Assembly (NCBI RefSeq): GCF_963675165.1
Contig: NC_087390.1
Location: 3,855,175-3,919,174 of the forward strand
Origin: Halichondria panicea
Taxonomy: Eukaryota > Porifera > Demospongiae > Suberitida > Halichondriidae
DNA length: 64,000 nucleotides
Direction of reading: 5' to 3'
Under the pieces are notes generated by a model, which ran no database searches, had not been told where the DNA came from, and saw only the letters and a list, made by a program, of their open reading frames with translations. Position 1 is the first letter of the stretch. The number at the start of each line of letters is the position of its first letter. A program made the translations under genes and the position numbers. Shown here in pieces: positions 44,373 through 56,011 of this stretch.

Positions 44373-46500
44373 AGGAAATAATAATTATACTTACAAATCC
44401 AAGCGTGTCTTTAAAGTAATTTTCCATTTTCTTGCTTGAACAATGGGTTTGGTTTGGGGTCTAACTACATTGACGTTGTTCTTTCAAATTGAGCTTTACA
44501 AATTGAGCTTTACTGTTTTCCTGTTTTCAACAATGTCGTCAATAGCAACTTGAGAAACACGTTTACGAGCTTCGTTATCATTATCCAAGCATGTAGATTA
44601 TCCAAGCATGTAGCTGTAAAAGTAAAAGTATGCGTGTCAAGGGCAGTATTATTATTAACTTAACTATAATTATAAGGATGGTGTATAAGAGGATGGTGTA
44701 TATAAGAGGATGGTGTATAAGTCTGCATACCACAACTTTACCTGTTGAATCCGACATAATGTCTAGCGATCCATGTGGGGTACCGGTATGAGATATCTCT
44801 TTCTGATACCTGCATCAGGATGATGTCTATTGTAGAGTGATGAGAAACTCTTGCATGTAACTCTTGCATGTAACAGTGCAACTACTTATCCCACAGCATC
44901 ATTTGAATGAACAAGATGGAGGTGACTTAGCAATTGTAGGATTTCAGACGTTTCATAATAACAACTATCCCCATTACAACATGCACGTACTTTTTGCTTG
45001 TACATTTTTGCTTGTACATTTTTGCTTGTACACCCCATGCTTGTACACCCCAAATACAACATACAATTAGTCCTTTGCCATGCTGCATGGTAGTGGGCGT
45101 GGTTTAAACTTCCTGGAAATCACTCTTCTGCACATGTCTACAATGAATGACTCTAGCAGTAGCAGTATCAGTTCAGCAGTATCAGTTCAGGAAGAAGAGC
45201 AGAAGTTTTGTGACACATTTATAGCAAGCAAAAATGATGTCGATGGTTTGATGTCGATGGTGTCGATGGTGAAAGTTTTTTAAGCTTGACGGAGCATCCC
45301 ATTGGAATTGTCAAGAAAATTCTCAAGCTTCAGCACGTAAGCATAATTGAATGAATAAATTCCTCCCTTTTCAGTGAGCTCCGTCAATCTGATTATTGGC
45401 TTGGACGTTTGAAATTGGATTAGACGATTGTGCTAAATTGTTTGATTCCTAAACGCAATCCTAAACACAAGGCCTGCTGCCATTTTTTGCATTTTTTGGG
45501 GTTATTTCCTTTACACACTGCAATAGAGTCTGAATTTCTGTTGTCTACACCTGAATTTGAGTGCAAGGAATTGTGTAAATAAAATGGTGCACTTTAGAGA
45601 AAACTTAAAAAAACAGCCAGCTGAGCCAGCCAGATGAAACAATGTACTAGGATCCACTCAAAATAATTCTGTGAGGAACTTGCGGTGAAGCGGTAATTTA
45701 CACACCTAGTTGCTACCAGTCAGCTTTGCACAATAACTGAAGTGGATTACATCATGCAGTGGATTACATCATGCAGTAAGTAAATCAGTGAAGTGACTTA
45801 TGCGGTGGACTTATGCAGTGCTCTCTAGTAAAGCTTGTGAGGCAATAGATAACTTTGTCAAAAAAATTGTCCCTGGGAAGCATTTCTGTTATTTCTCTGT
45901 TAGGGCTTTTAATGAGCAGCAGCAATAGCTAGTAGCTAGTAGACTTAGTGAAATAGTGCTTTGACAAAAAGGACCACCCCCACTGATTATGGGCGGGGCT
46001 TCATTTAAATATTTTCTTAGAGCTAGTGTTTCATTTCATCATAAAAGTTTTACACTATACACAGTAACTATACACAGTAAACAACAGCAGGACAACAGCT
46101 ATAAATGTCTCACCTGAGTAGAGGTTGAGGTGTTAAAAATTGAATCGACCAGGAGAAGACACCAAGTCCAATAGACCTGATAGGGACAGTATAATTATAA
46201 TAAATGTTACAAACTATTGAGAGATCTTGGGATGAAAAGCCTATCTTTTCTAGAAGTAGCAGGAGACAATGCTGGTGGTTTTGTACAATGTCTTGAAGTG
46301 ATCCCAATTCCTCGTGGTGGGTACACAGAGTGATTTATCTCAAGGACGTCAGCTATACAACCTGTATCTCGACCCTGTCTTCATAATTATTAGAGTGAAA
46401 AGTGTGGGGCACCAGTGGCTCTGTCTGTCTGAACTAAGGAGGAAAGTGTGTTTTGTTGTCACAGTTTAATACATTTAGTAGTTATTATAAGCTATGCGTT
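44373..46500. other. Long stretch without a supported gene
   Basis: It contains many short tandem duplications (44,115-44,148; 44,505-44,535; 44,592-44,626; 44,690-44,725; 44,855-44,880; 45,000-45,060 with three TTTTGCTTGTACA units; 45,741-45,774). A Ser-rich frame at 45,130-45,283 (EEEQKFCDTFIASKND) could be an exon but has no partner. Confidence 0.35.
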
Positions 46501-46559
46501 GTTATTATTCAGGGTGGACGCTTGTGGAACTGATGAAGGCATTCCAATACAAGAAGAGT

Positions 46560-46950
46560 CTGATGATGAGCTTTATGGATCTTGATAAACTTTTGCAGGA
46601 TATGCCTAGTACCAGCTACAGTTACTGAAACTGAACGTGCCCTGATGGATGGCTCTGAGCCGTGAGAGAGATGAAAATGATGCCTTCTGTAATTCATCCT
46701 GGAATAATCCTCCTGCTTGTGTAACGTACATGTGTTTACCGATTTCATGATAATCTATTGTCACCAGTGGGACATTATTACAGGACCCATTATTACAGGA
46801 CCCTACATGATGTTATTAAGCAGCAGCAAGCCTACCTGAAACCTGAGAGATGTGAATTTGACGAGATCGTGTGTTAGAAGACCTACTGCGGGAAACTCGC
46901 AAAAAGAATTTCAGTCCATTCAAGAGAGTATGAATGGAACGTTTTGTGCA
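46560..46950 (+). other. Candidate exons of an unrecognised gene
   Basis: 46,690-46,760 and 46,800-46,935 can be read as coding blocks (HDVIKQQQAYLKPERCEFDE followed by VLEDLLRETRKKNFSPF after one shift). They run into the CA microsatellite at 46,990. No family is recognised, so this is a weak call. Confidence 0.25.
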
Positions 46951-46989
46951 CTGTGCCGTGTTTATTTTCTAGACTTGGTTTGTGGGAGA

Positions 46990-47395
46990 AGTACACACAC
47001 ATGCGGCACACACACACACATGCAAACACACATGCAAGCACGCACGCACACACACACAGACACAAAACAACACCCACACACACACACACACACACACACA
47101 AACGCATGTACATGTACACACACACACCAACACACCAACGCACACACACACACAAACGCACACACACACACAAACATGCGAGCACGCACGCGCGCGCACA
47201 CACACATGCAAGCACGCATGCACACACACAGACACACAGACACAAAACACACACACACACAAACCCACACACACACAAACGCATGTACATGTACACACAC
47301 ACACCAACGTGCACACACACACACACACACACACAAACATGCGAGCACGCACGCGCGCACACACACACACACACACAGCACACACACACACAGGA
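46990..47395. repeat. CA/TG microsatellite, about 400 bp
   Basis: It is an interrupted (CA)n array with CGCACG, CATGCAAGCACGC and CATGTACATGTACA variants. The variants are themselves repeated at about 180-bp spacing, suggesting a higher-order tandem structure. Long open frames in all phases over this tract are artefacts. Confidence 0.95.
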
Positions 47396-47690
47396 AAAAA
47401 TTTTGAGTTTCCTTTGCCTGCCTGATATTCCTTGAAAACACTTAATTAATTTCATGAAGAAGTATACTCATAGGAAAGAGCACGTTTTCTTTTCTGGAAA
47501 CTTTATTGGATGCATGATGTTTAATATTAAGTTTCCTATGCAGAAACTTAAAGCTACAGTATAGAAAAATTTACCCTAAATTCCATGTTTATATAGCAAT
47601 TCATAAATATTAGTTTGACAGAATAATCATATAATCGTATATAATAATCCACTTTGATATCAACGCAAGTTCACAATGCCAGCAGCATGT
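47396..47690. other. No supported gene
   Basis: AT-rich spacer between the CA array and the candidate minus-strand gene. Nothing is recognised. Confidence 0.35.
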
Positions 47691-47713
47691 TTTGTTCAAT
47701 TGTCTATTCAGCA

Positions 47714-48730
47714 CCAAACCCCCAGAAATCATCAGCAAAAAGGGGTGGCTTCGGTCTAGTTGAATTTTCTCCAATCACGTTTCTGGATTATGAAAATAAT
47801 GAGATTAATCACAGGTAATAAACCACTCACTCTTTTAATGCGATTTTGCCGACGCTAAGTTAGCTTCTTCCACTTTAGCTTCTTCCACTTTAGTTTGATA
47901 AAAACGTCTTGCAGCATCTACATGCAGTGAAGCATAAATGTAATGATGTCAGTGGTTACAAGGTATATGTAGTGTGTGCCCCAAGGATATAGTACACGCA
48001 CAAGGAGGGATTTACAAGTAACTGATTCTCTTACTGTTATAGCAGCCACATGTGAATTAATTGCCCTCATTTCTGACACCAGTTTTCGCAAAATATTTTG
48101 ATTCACAGGGTCAGTGAAGCGTTTTCTATCATAATAATCATGAGTAATTAACAGAAGGGAAAGGGAACTTCTTACTTTGTATCGAATTCTCTCGATTCAT
48201 AATCCAACAGAACCTTGTATACTTCTCGTAGCTCATGCTATAAACATGTAAAACATCATTGTACAGCAACAATAATGCTAGCTAGTATCCATGACATCAA
48301 AAACCGGATATATAAAATTCTAAACGTACACATAAGATGACTCACCCTAACCCGTGTGGGAACACCAGAGCTGCCTGTATCTGTACTGGTCACTGTGGTA
48401 TCTCCGCTCAACGGCCTCTAGCCTCTTCTCAACGGCATCCAATATACCTGAGAAGCTTTTGCTAAAATATTAATCTTCAATGGTAGAATTTGCTTTCATA
48501 AGGATCTTCTGTTGGCTTTTACGCTTCTTATTGGATGTACAGCTACTGGTTCCTTTATTCAAAGGCAGATTTTCATTGGTTTCACTGAATAACCTTCTGC
48601 GATGCACAGGATTATCTAAGCCACCTGTATCGATGGTGTAGCATCAACAAGTGGGATAACATCTGAATCCTCAAGGTCCGAAGAGAAGAGCGCAGTACTT
48701 AAACAAGCTTCGGAATCGGTACCCATTGCA
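47714..48730 (-). other. Candidate multi-exon gene, unrecognised
   Basis: Splice-bounded coding blocks on the minus strand: about 48,622-48,730 (ACLSTALFSSDLEDSDVIPL), about 48,480-48,550, 48,351-48,450 (GILDAVEKRLEAVERRYHSD then QYRYRQLW), 48,175-48,240 (HELREVYKVLLDYESREFDT, ending K|GTAAG), 48,005-48,118 (KRFTDPVNQNILRKLVSEMR then AINSHVAAI) and a last block (about 47,714-47,790) ending PPLFADDFWGFGAE and stop. The heptad-like EKRLEAVERR suggests a coiled coil. It lies about 0.8 kb left of, and divergent from, the Tnp2 gene at 49,489. The other Tnp2 copy also has a minus-strand gene to its left (54,086-55,315), so both may be second genes of CACTA elements. That link is inference. Confidence 0.4.
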
Positions 48731-48877
48731 GAGTTCCCATTGCAGAGTTTGAGTGCAGAGATATAGATTGCAGCTGCCTTGCACCTGGAAAGTATTGCGC
48801 ATGCGCGTGGATCTAATAGCCAGCCCCACCTCTTTTTTCAAATTAATGCCCTGCACTGCATATGATCTGGATCTGAG

Positions 48878-48930
48878 CTAGCCTCGATTCCAGGCCGCTA
48901 AGAGAGAGGGCCTGGTATCGACTGTTTGCG
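48878..48930. repeat. CCTCGATTCCAGGCCG terminal repeat, member 3
   Basis: GCCTCGATTCCAGGCCGCTA followed by GGCCTGGTATCGAC. Same motif as the ends of 32,205-32,820 and the 17,195-17,285 copy. 48,931-49,480 shows nothing else that I can support. Confidence 0.5.
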
Positions 48931-49488
48931 CATGCGCCACGGGTAATTCGGATACCATTGTATTTTGCTCAGTAAAACAATGACGTCACAACGAACGGAA
49001 GTGGATTGTGGATTGAAGAAAGTGGATAGAAGCATTCTAATAGCTACCCTTAGCCTACTATGTTAACAAAGGACTCACAGCCTGCAACAGTGTGGATAAC
49101 AATCCTCTGAACGGAGGGGAAATGGATAGGCCACGCCCATCTGACACTAACCTTGGTGAAAGTCGACTCTATCAGAAAGAAATTGCTGCTGTAACCAATA
49201 CAGCTCTGTCTCTAGCTAGCTAGCTGACGTTATGAAGAGTATTCTTTGTGGGTATATGTTATTCAGGATATAATTCGGGTAAAAATTCAGTTTAATGGGA
49301 AACATTACGGGATTATTGTCCAATAATTTTGCGCATGCGCAAGCAGTCAGTAGCAGGCCTAATGTTTAGGCCTTGTGAAGGAGGCTAGATCTGAGCTAGC
49401 TAGCTACAGATATAATTATATAGACTATAGATATCACTGACCATACTCAAGCTTTTGTTACGATGGCTTAACTCGAAAGAAAGAGAGT

Positions 49489-51912
49489 TGCATTGCACAG
49501 GTATACAGTCGGTCCTCACTGTGGAAAGGAACTAAGTCACAAGAAATTCAAGGAACACGAAAGATTGTACTATTGCACTGATGCTAAGAAGTGGTACACA
49601 GAAGACTTAATGGATAATGACCACAGTAGTAATTTCAGTAGTATTGAAGAAGTTAGTAACCGAGGTGAGTCTGACCCGTACCGATGCACAGAAATTGTGG
49701 ATTCTGATAAAGGTATAATAATTATAATAATTATTAATTATTATGTTGGATTGAGAATGATGACGACCTGGATGACCTCATTGTTGATGACCCTCAAATA
49801 AATCGTCTTGTGAGCTGGATTGTTGTTCTTGTTGCAGTGTTTCAGACAAAATTCCGTGTCACAGATATCTTCGATTCATTTCTGCAATCTTTAAGGCAAT
49901 GGCTTTTCTTTCTCCAAGAGTAGGGGCTCTGTCAGAAGCAGTTCCGCAATCTTTTTACAGGTTCAAAAGACACATGGTGACATTTATACCCGATTTCGAA
50001 TCTTTTGACAAAAATGTTTTTCACTCTACACATGTGATTCACTCTACACACGTGGTGAATGCCAGTCTGTGAAAAAGTGCTCATTCAAACCTTTTCCAAT
50101 GTGCTCTATTGAAAACAATTGTTTCCTCTAGTGGCAAATGCAGACACTATCCTTATCTCTTCTTTAGTATCATATCCGACGCTCATATTGAATTCAAACT
50201 TTATGCAAGAGTGTGAGTCAACAAGGAATCAAAGACGATCTGAAGTATGCACATATAGAGACGTTTATGAATTTACTAATTATAAAGGTAAGCCTTTTCT
50301 GTCTGAGCCGAATTGCTATGGACTACTTTTAAACGTAGACTGGTTCCAGCCATTTGACATACTCTGTTGGGGTTCTTTACATATCTACGAAATCGTTTCA
50401 AGATAAAGAACACCATTCTTGTTGGGGTCATTCCCGGTCCAAAAGAGCCATCTTTGATAATCAATACACTATAGTGTCAGACTTACTGGAAAGGGGTTTC
50501 CTTAAAAGGGGTTTCCTTAAAAGTATGGCTTTGCTACATTCTGCTGTGCTCTTTCATGTGACATACCAGCCGGGCGAAAAGTTTGTGGATTCTTAGGGCA
50601 TTCAGCAAATCTTGGTTGTACTCGTCTGCAAAACTTTTCATCCACCGGAATTATTCCAATTTTGATAGGGCGTCTAAAGAACTAATCAAAAACACCGTGA
50701 TGATATTCAAAAGGTGATGAACTGTAAGACCTGTACAAGAAGACACCCGTACAAGAAGATCAGAAATGGAGTTGAAATTAAGTTGTAGGTTTACAGTTCT
50801 CTTAGATCTCCCATACTTTGACCCAGTTCGAATGCTGCTCATTGATCCCATGCATAACCTCTTTATGGGTACGGCAAAGCATGTTGCAAGGGATATTTAG
50901 ATAGGACGAAATATCATTGATAGAAAAAATATACAAACTATTCAGCAAAGACTTGAGAAATTCCTCGGATTTTAGTCGTTTGCCTGTGACGATTGCACCT
51001 GGGACTTTTCTCACAGCAGAGCAGTGGAAAACTTGGACACTATAATTATGTCTCAATCTATTGTATCTTGCCAAATGAACAGTTAGAGTGTTGGAGACAT
51101 TTTGTCCTTGGTTGCCGAAAACTATGCTCGTTTGAAGTTTCTCATCACAATATCAGATGCACTACTTCTTCGGTTTTGCCAAAGATTGTATGGCACTGAT
51201 TCTCTCACTCCAAACATTCATTTGCACTGCCACCTTACCTTGTGCGTTGAAGATTTTGGCCCATTGCATCCATTTTGGCTGTTCCCATTTGTTTGAACGA
51301 TATAATGGAGTCTTGGGGAAGCAGCCAACTAATAACCATTCTGTGGAGGTTCAGCGGTTTCTTCAATTATTAACTCAATGTAGAGACTGGCCAGATGCTC
51401 ATTTGTTCAAAGATCTTCTCCAAAGGGATTGCAAATGTTAAGTATAGCCGTTGTCTTCCTCAAGAGGAAGTGGACTGTCTTATTCAATTGTACAAAAAGA
51501 TGTATCCTGAACTGTCACAACGTTTGAAGGATGGTGTACCTTCTATTATCAAGAAGTTTTCTTCCTTGGAGAGAAACGGAAAAAGAATTGATTCTGACCA
51601 TAACCACAATGCCAAAAATTCTTTTGTGATTGCAGAACCCCCGTTTAACTTTACAACCAGTGATCCAGCTGAACCAGTTCGACCTCGACCAGCAAGAATA
51701 AAATTTTTCGTGGAACACAGCATTGAAGTCCAGAATGAAAGTAAACCTCACTTATTCGCTTATGTGCACTGGCCTGGCCTATGGTGCACCCTGAGAGATT
51801 CGGAGTAGGAAAACCTGTAGAAGTATGGTGCAACGATTTATACGAACCCACTAGTCATAATTTACTTTTACCTGTAGAAAGTATTCGCAACAGAGCGATT
51901 TTTTCAAGTTGA
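49489..51912 (+). pseudogene. CACTA/EnSpm Tnp2-like transposase, copy 1
   Basis: A C2H2-like N-terminus (GPHCGKELSHKKFKEHERLY; CTDAKKWYTED) is followed by acidic sequence. Further right are AVPQSFYRFKRHMV-type text (about 49,935), EVCTYRDVYEFTNYKGKPFL, LLLNVDWFQPFD, the TILVGVIPGPKEPSLIINTL block (about 50,410), a DIPAGRKVCGF-like region (about 50,560), and LPYFDPVRMLLIDPMHNLFM with GTAKHVARDI (about 50,805-50,895). The C-terminal block reads TPNIHLHCHLTLCVEDFGPL, HPFWLFPF.ERYNGVLGKQP, and FFVEHSIEVQNESKPHLFAY with PVEVWCNDLYEP ends it. This is the tnp2 family layout (IxPGPKEP...DPMHNLxxGTAKH...FERxNGxLG). Numerous frame breaks are present. Tnp2 enzymes are DDE nucleases acting on CACTA ends with 3-bp duplications. 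Confidence 0.85.
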
Positions 51913-51999
51913 TAGTTTCAAAGAAGAGCAAGTCTTGATAATAATCCCTGTTTTAGAATAGTAGCATCTGTTTTCTGTTTTATAATTATAGATCTATAG

Positions 52000-52950
52000 C
52001 TTGTATTGTATTAATGTTGCGTACAGGTTATCACGTACGTACTGTATGTGTGTGTGTGTGTGTTTGTGCATGCATGATGAATTAATAATGAAACATCATG
52101 GTTATTTTCAGAATTCCTTTTGACGGAAACATTTGCTAAAACATTAGATATAATCTTAACTAAACTTCAATGATTTAACAAGTTTCTTCATTGGAATTAT
52201 CAGGTTTCTAACTCCGAAACAAAACAGGAAACCTGATTTACACGTTTCCTTAGAGATTTCAGGTCACAAAATGCAAAGGAAATACCACAAACGCACACAC
52301 AGGGGCGATTGTGTCAATGGGGGTGCTGCGTAAAATTTAGACCACGCCCATTTCCAGGGGCACGCCCCTTTTGTCGCCAACGCCCACTGTTTTCTAGATG
52401 GTGCACAGTACTGACAGTATAATAATTATATACAACAGTACAGTGCCATCAGCAAGCCAGAAGCTCAATTCGCCTGGGATGGCAAACTCTAGCCAACTTA
52501 AGGTATGTCAAATGTCAATGCAATCATGTCTAGTCGTAGAAGTGTAAGTGATGATAAACGATGATAAACGGATAAACGTTTGTTCCTTTCTATACATTCA
52601 TGTACCTCATGTACCTGGATCCAAGAACCTTGTTGTGCTGCATGTTGTGAGGCAAGCTCAAGTGTTTGATACAGCAAACCACTTCCTGCTGCGTAGCCTT
52701 ATTATTGAGCCCCTCCCCACTCTTTACTAGTTCCCATGGATATCCCAGTAACGATCGAAGAAAAGTAAGTTTTTTAGGCCAGTATAAAGTTATTGTAACT
52801 ATCACTATTAAGCTGTAGGTAGATAGCTGCAGTAAGTCCTTCTAGCCAATCTACTTGAGCTTCTCTGAGTCTGGATAGGGTGCTGGAGCACCAGAGTCTG
52901 GATTGGGGTGCTGGAGCACCCTAAGCACCACCCTGTGTACGCCCCTGCAC
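52000..52950. repeat. Intergenic with shared 41-bp block and TG repeats
   Basis: It holds a short TG run (52,045-52,065). A block at 52,236-52,276 (GATTTACACGTTTCC then TTAGAGATTTCAGGTCACAA) is identical to 22,046-22,086. GGTGCTGGAGCACC palindromes are repeated at 52,877 and 52,907. No gene is supported. Confidence 0.45.
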
Positions 52951-53228
52951 CAATGTGCACACACACACAAACGCAACGCATGTGCACACACACACACACA
53001 CACATGCGAGCACGCACGCGCACACGCACACATCGCGCACACGCACACATGCAAGCACGCACGCACATACACACAGACACATACACAGACACAAAACACA
53101 CACACCCACACACACACACACACTACACACACACACACAAACGCATGTACATGTACACACATACACACAAACGCAACGCACGTGCACACACACACACACA
53201 CACACACACATGCGAGCACGCACGCACG

Positions 53229-53268
<40 letters not shown>

Positions 53269-53628
53269 CACACACACACACACATGCGAGCACGCATGCA
53301 CACACACACAAACACACAAACGCATGTACATGTACACATACACACACACACACCAACGTGCACACACACAACACACACACACAAACAACACACACACAAA
53401 CGCAACGCAACGCACGTGCATACACACACACTCACACACACTACACACACACACTACGTGAACACACACACGAATGCACACACACCACACACACACAAAA
53501 CACACACAAAACACCACACACTACGTGCACACACACACCCGCACACACACACACCCACACAAAACACACACACACACAAAACACATACACACACATACAC
53601 ACACACACGAATGCACACACACAAGGCC
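52951..53628. repeat. CA/TG microsatellite, about 680 bp
   Basis: An interrupted (CA)n array with the same variant words as 46,990-47,395 (GCGAGCACGCACGC; AACGCATGTACATGTACACA). The two arrays are related and not only simple-sequence convergence. All long open frames here are artefacts. Confidence 0.95.
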
Positions 53629-53639
53629 AGAAGGGTTAG

Positions 53640-54060
53640 TTTACACCTTGTAAACTATGCAGTATACTTGAATTTACAACAAAGTTTACAGTGAGTTATA
53701 CTTCACATGAAAAGCTTGTAAACTTCGATAGATGAACCAGGATTGTACAAAATAGTTTACACCACTGAATATTTATTCTTGTAAACTATGTGTTTGGTCA
53801 ATACTTAAAGTATGACTGGTATCCCTTGATTAGCAAGTAAACTGCTGTAAATGAATTTCATGAATGCCAAAAATGGAATGATTAAAATAAATTTTAGCAA
53901 ACAAGTTCGAGTTCAGTTTGTAGGTTGAAGGTTCACAGTTGGTTATCTGCATGGAAAGAATGGGTACTCTTAACGCGATTATTTGTTTGCTTTATACCTT
54001 CAAGTGATTCTCCAACTGCAGGCTCTAAGCTCCTACAGCAGACAATAATATTATATATGT
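53640..54060. repeat. Cluster of CTTGTAAACTATG / TAGTTTACACC words
   Basis: TTGTAAACT or its complement AGTTTACA occurs at least six times between 53,640 and 53,800, in both orientations, together with TTTACAAC variants. It is non-coding; it could be a decayed subterminal repeat array of a DNA transposon. Confidence 0.4.
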
Positions 54061-54085
54061 AGTTATTATCAGACACATTAATTAC

Positions 54086-55315
54086 TCACTGCCCATACTG
54101 GTGCATTGGAAGGTGCCAGAAGGATTTCCAACTTTCCGCACTTTCGAGACCTGGATTTGGCACTATACTTTTTTCCAGCCTTTTCTCCATGAATTCACCA
54201 ACAAGGATGAGAAACTCATTTTTAGACCTCCACTGAAGTTTGAGCCCATTTGGGTTATCTGAGTCGTCGGACTCCTCAGTCATATACAGGATGTTCAAGT
54301 ATTTATCGATCTCTCTTGGAGTCGCGACACTACCTCGCACAATTAAAGGATTACTTATTTTTGCAATACACCTTTGCAATACTATATTATAATTATGTAC
54401 TTATAATACAATACTAGATGCACTGTAATTATGAGACGGTTTATAAGTACTCAGACAATTACCACAACAATATTAAATTATATAACTGAAAGCTTACTCT
54501 TTCACGACGAGATCTATATTTCCGTTTTCTTGCTTGTTCCTCCATATATGCTGACTGTCTCTTTGCGGCAACTAATAAATTGATTTAGAGAACATTCAAC
54601 TTCAAAGCTCAAAACAAACCAACCTTTACTTGCAATCAGGCTGCTTTAAAATTTCCTGTACAATTTCTAACAAAATCCGTTGATTGGTGGGTGATGTCAA
54701 TCTAATTTTAAGAATTCATACTAGGTAAAAAATACCTTACCTTTCTGAGGTATTGTATTTTATTTGGAGACTTGCATACAGAGTGGATACCTTTGTCTGC
54801 GTATTAAAACAATAATAAGCAACAATAAACCACAATTACATACAACTTTACTTACAGATAATTCACTAGTGACTCTTTCGTTTTTGTTTTGCGCCTTCAC
54901 TACTACTCGAGGGAGATGTTGAACAAACTGGCTTTTTCTCAAGGTCCAACAACTTCTTTCCAGCAACGATGTCTTTGTTTCAAGTGATTTTTGGGTTTTG
55001 ATTACTTCATGTAGAAGACCTTGTTGTTCTTGTAGTAATGAACTACGTCTAATTCTTCTAGGTTGGCTTGATCGAGGAGTTGTATCATCCCGGCCCCAAC
55101 ATGACTCCTTGACCAACATGACTCCTTGATGAAATTGAACTATTCCTAGGAGTAGATCCAACATTTTCAAGATCATAATCTGATTCAGAGACAGGATCTT
55201 GATCTTGAAGAAGCATCCCTGGTTGATATCCTCTTCCAGCTCTTTCATTGAGGTCAAGCGGTTGGAGAGCATGTCGTTGGCGTGCTCGGGAATTGAGGGA
55301 AGTGGACTTGGTCAA
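54086..55315 (-). other. Two-exon or longer candidate gene left of Tnp2 copy 2
   Basis: A 5' block (54,860-55,315) starts MTKSTSLNSRARQRHALQPL, passes through SESDYDLENVGSTPRNSSIS and after a tandem duplication (55,098-55,127) continues RRIRRSSLLQEQQGLLHEVI then KTQKSLETKTSLLE (coiled-coil-like). A 3' block (54,086-54,380) reads NPLIVRGSVATPREIDKYLN, LKLQWRSKNEFLILVGEFME and ends HQYGQ-stop. GT/AG signals flank both. No domain is recognised. It runs away from the Tnp2 gene that starts at about 55,409, and is possibly the accessory gene of that CACTA element. Confidence 0.45.
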
Positions 55316-55408
55316 ACGTAGTGTTGATCTAGCAGTAGGTTAGTGACTAAGTAGCCCATCCCGCATATCAGCATCAATTTAGCCAATGGAATCTTCAATG
55401 CTTTTCAT

Positions 55409-55993
55409 GTGATATTTTTAATTAGGACACCACGCCGTCTCCTGTATTCTTATTACTGTACACTCACTACAAAGCTATACCCTCGACAAATGTTCTGTTA
55501 CCAAAGTCTCGTTTGCTCCCTACAAAATCTCTTCTCACGCCTATTTAGAAATCGCCACATGACACCTGGTACTCTAACGGATGTGTATGATGGTAGGGTT
55601 TGGAATGAGTTCCTAAACCCCCAAGGTAGACCATTTCTTTTGCTCCCTTATAACTTGGCGTTGACTTCAACCGTTTAAGCATACTACATACGCATACATC
55701 ACTGACAATGTTATCCTTGTTGGCATAATGCCTGGACCTAAAGAACCCAAGAAAAATGTGAATACTTATTTACAACCGTTGACTGAAGGAGTTGTGGACA
55801 GGTGTACCAATGAAAGTCGCCTCAGAAGTACATGTGATTGTCAGAGCCACGCATTTCCTGTGATATTCCAGAAGTATCAGGATTTGTAGGTCACCAAGCA
55901 TATCGTGCATGTTACCGCTGTTTAAAGACAGAGACCTTCGGTGAAAAAGCTGATTATACTGGCACGGATCGTAGTTCTTGGCCACCTAGGTTA
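55409..55993 (+). pseudogene. CACTA/EnSpm Tnp2-like transposase copy 2, 5' part
   Basis: Frames in order read LFSRLFRNRHMTPGTLTDVY, DGRVWNEFLNPQGRPFLLLP, then (about 55,707-55,790) NVILVGIMPGPKEPKKNVNT with YLQPLTEGVVD, then CDIPEVSGFVGHQAYRACYR and FGEKADYTGTDRSSWPPRL. The GxMPGPKEP and CDIP...GF.GH....CYRC blocks are Tnp2 hallmarks. The gene is cut at WPPRL by the RAG1-like terminal repeat at 55,994 and resumes at 60,536. Confidence 0.85.
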
Positions 55994-56006
55994 CACCGCT
56001 GTTTCA
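55994..56006 (+). repeat. RAG1-like element copy B, left terminal inverted repeat
   Basis: CACCGCTGTTTCA, identical to the ends at 28,522-28,534 and, in the partner orientation, to 36,527-36,539 and 60,523-60,535. The CAC start parallels the heptamer of recombination signal sequences. Confidence 0.88.
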
Positions 56007-56011
56007 CAACA

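Noticed and set aside
46852-47455. Several overlapping open frames of 140-190 residues on both strands
   Set aside because: They are translations of the CA/TG microsatellite (Thr-His or Val-Cys runs), open in all phases.
52851-53694. Open frames up to 263 residues
   Set aside because: Same microsatellite artefact; no non-repeat domain.
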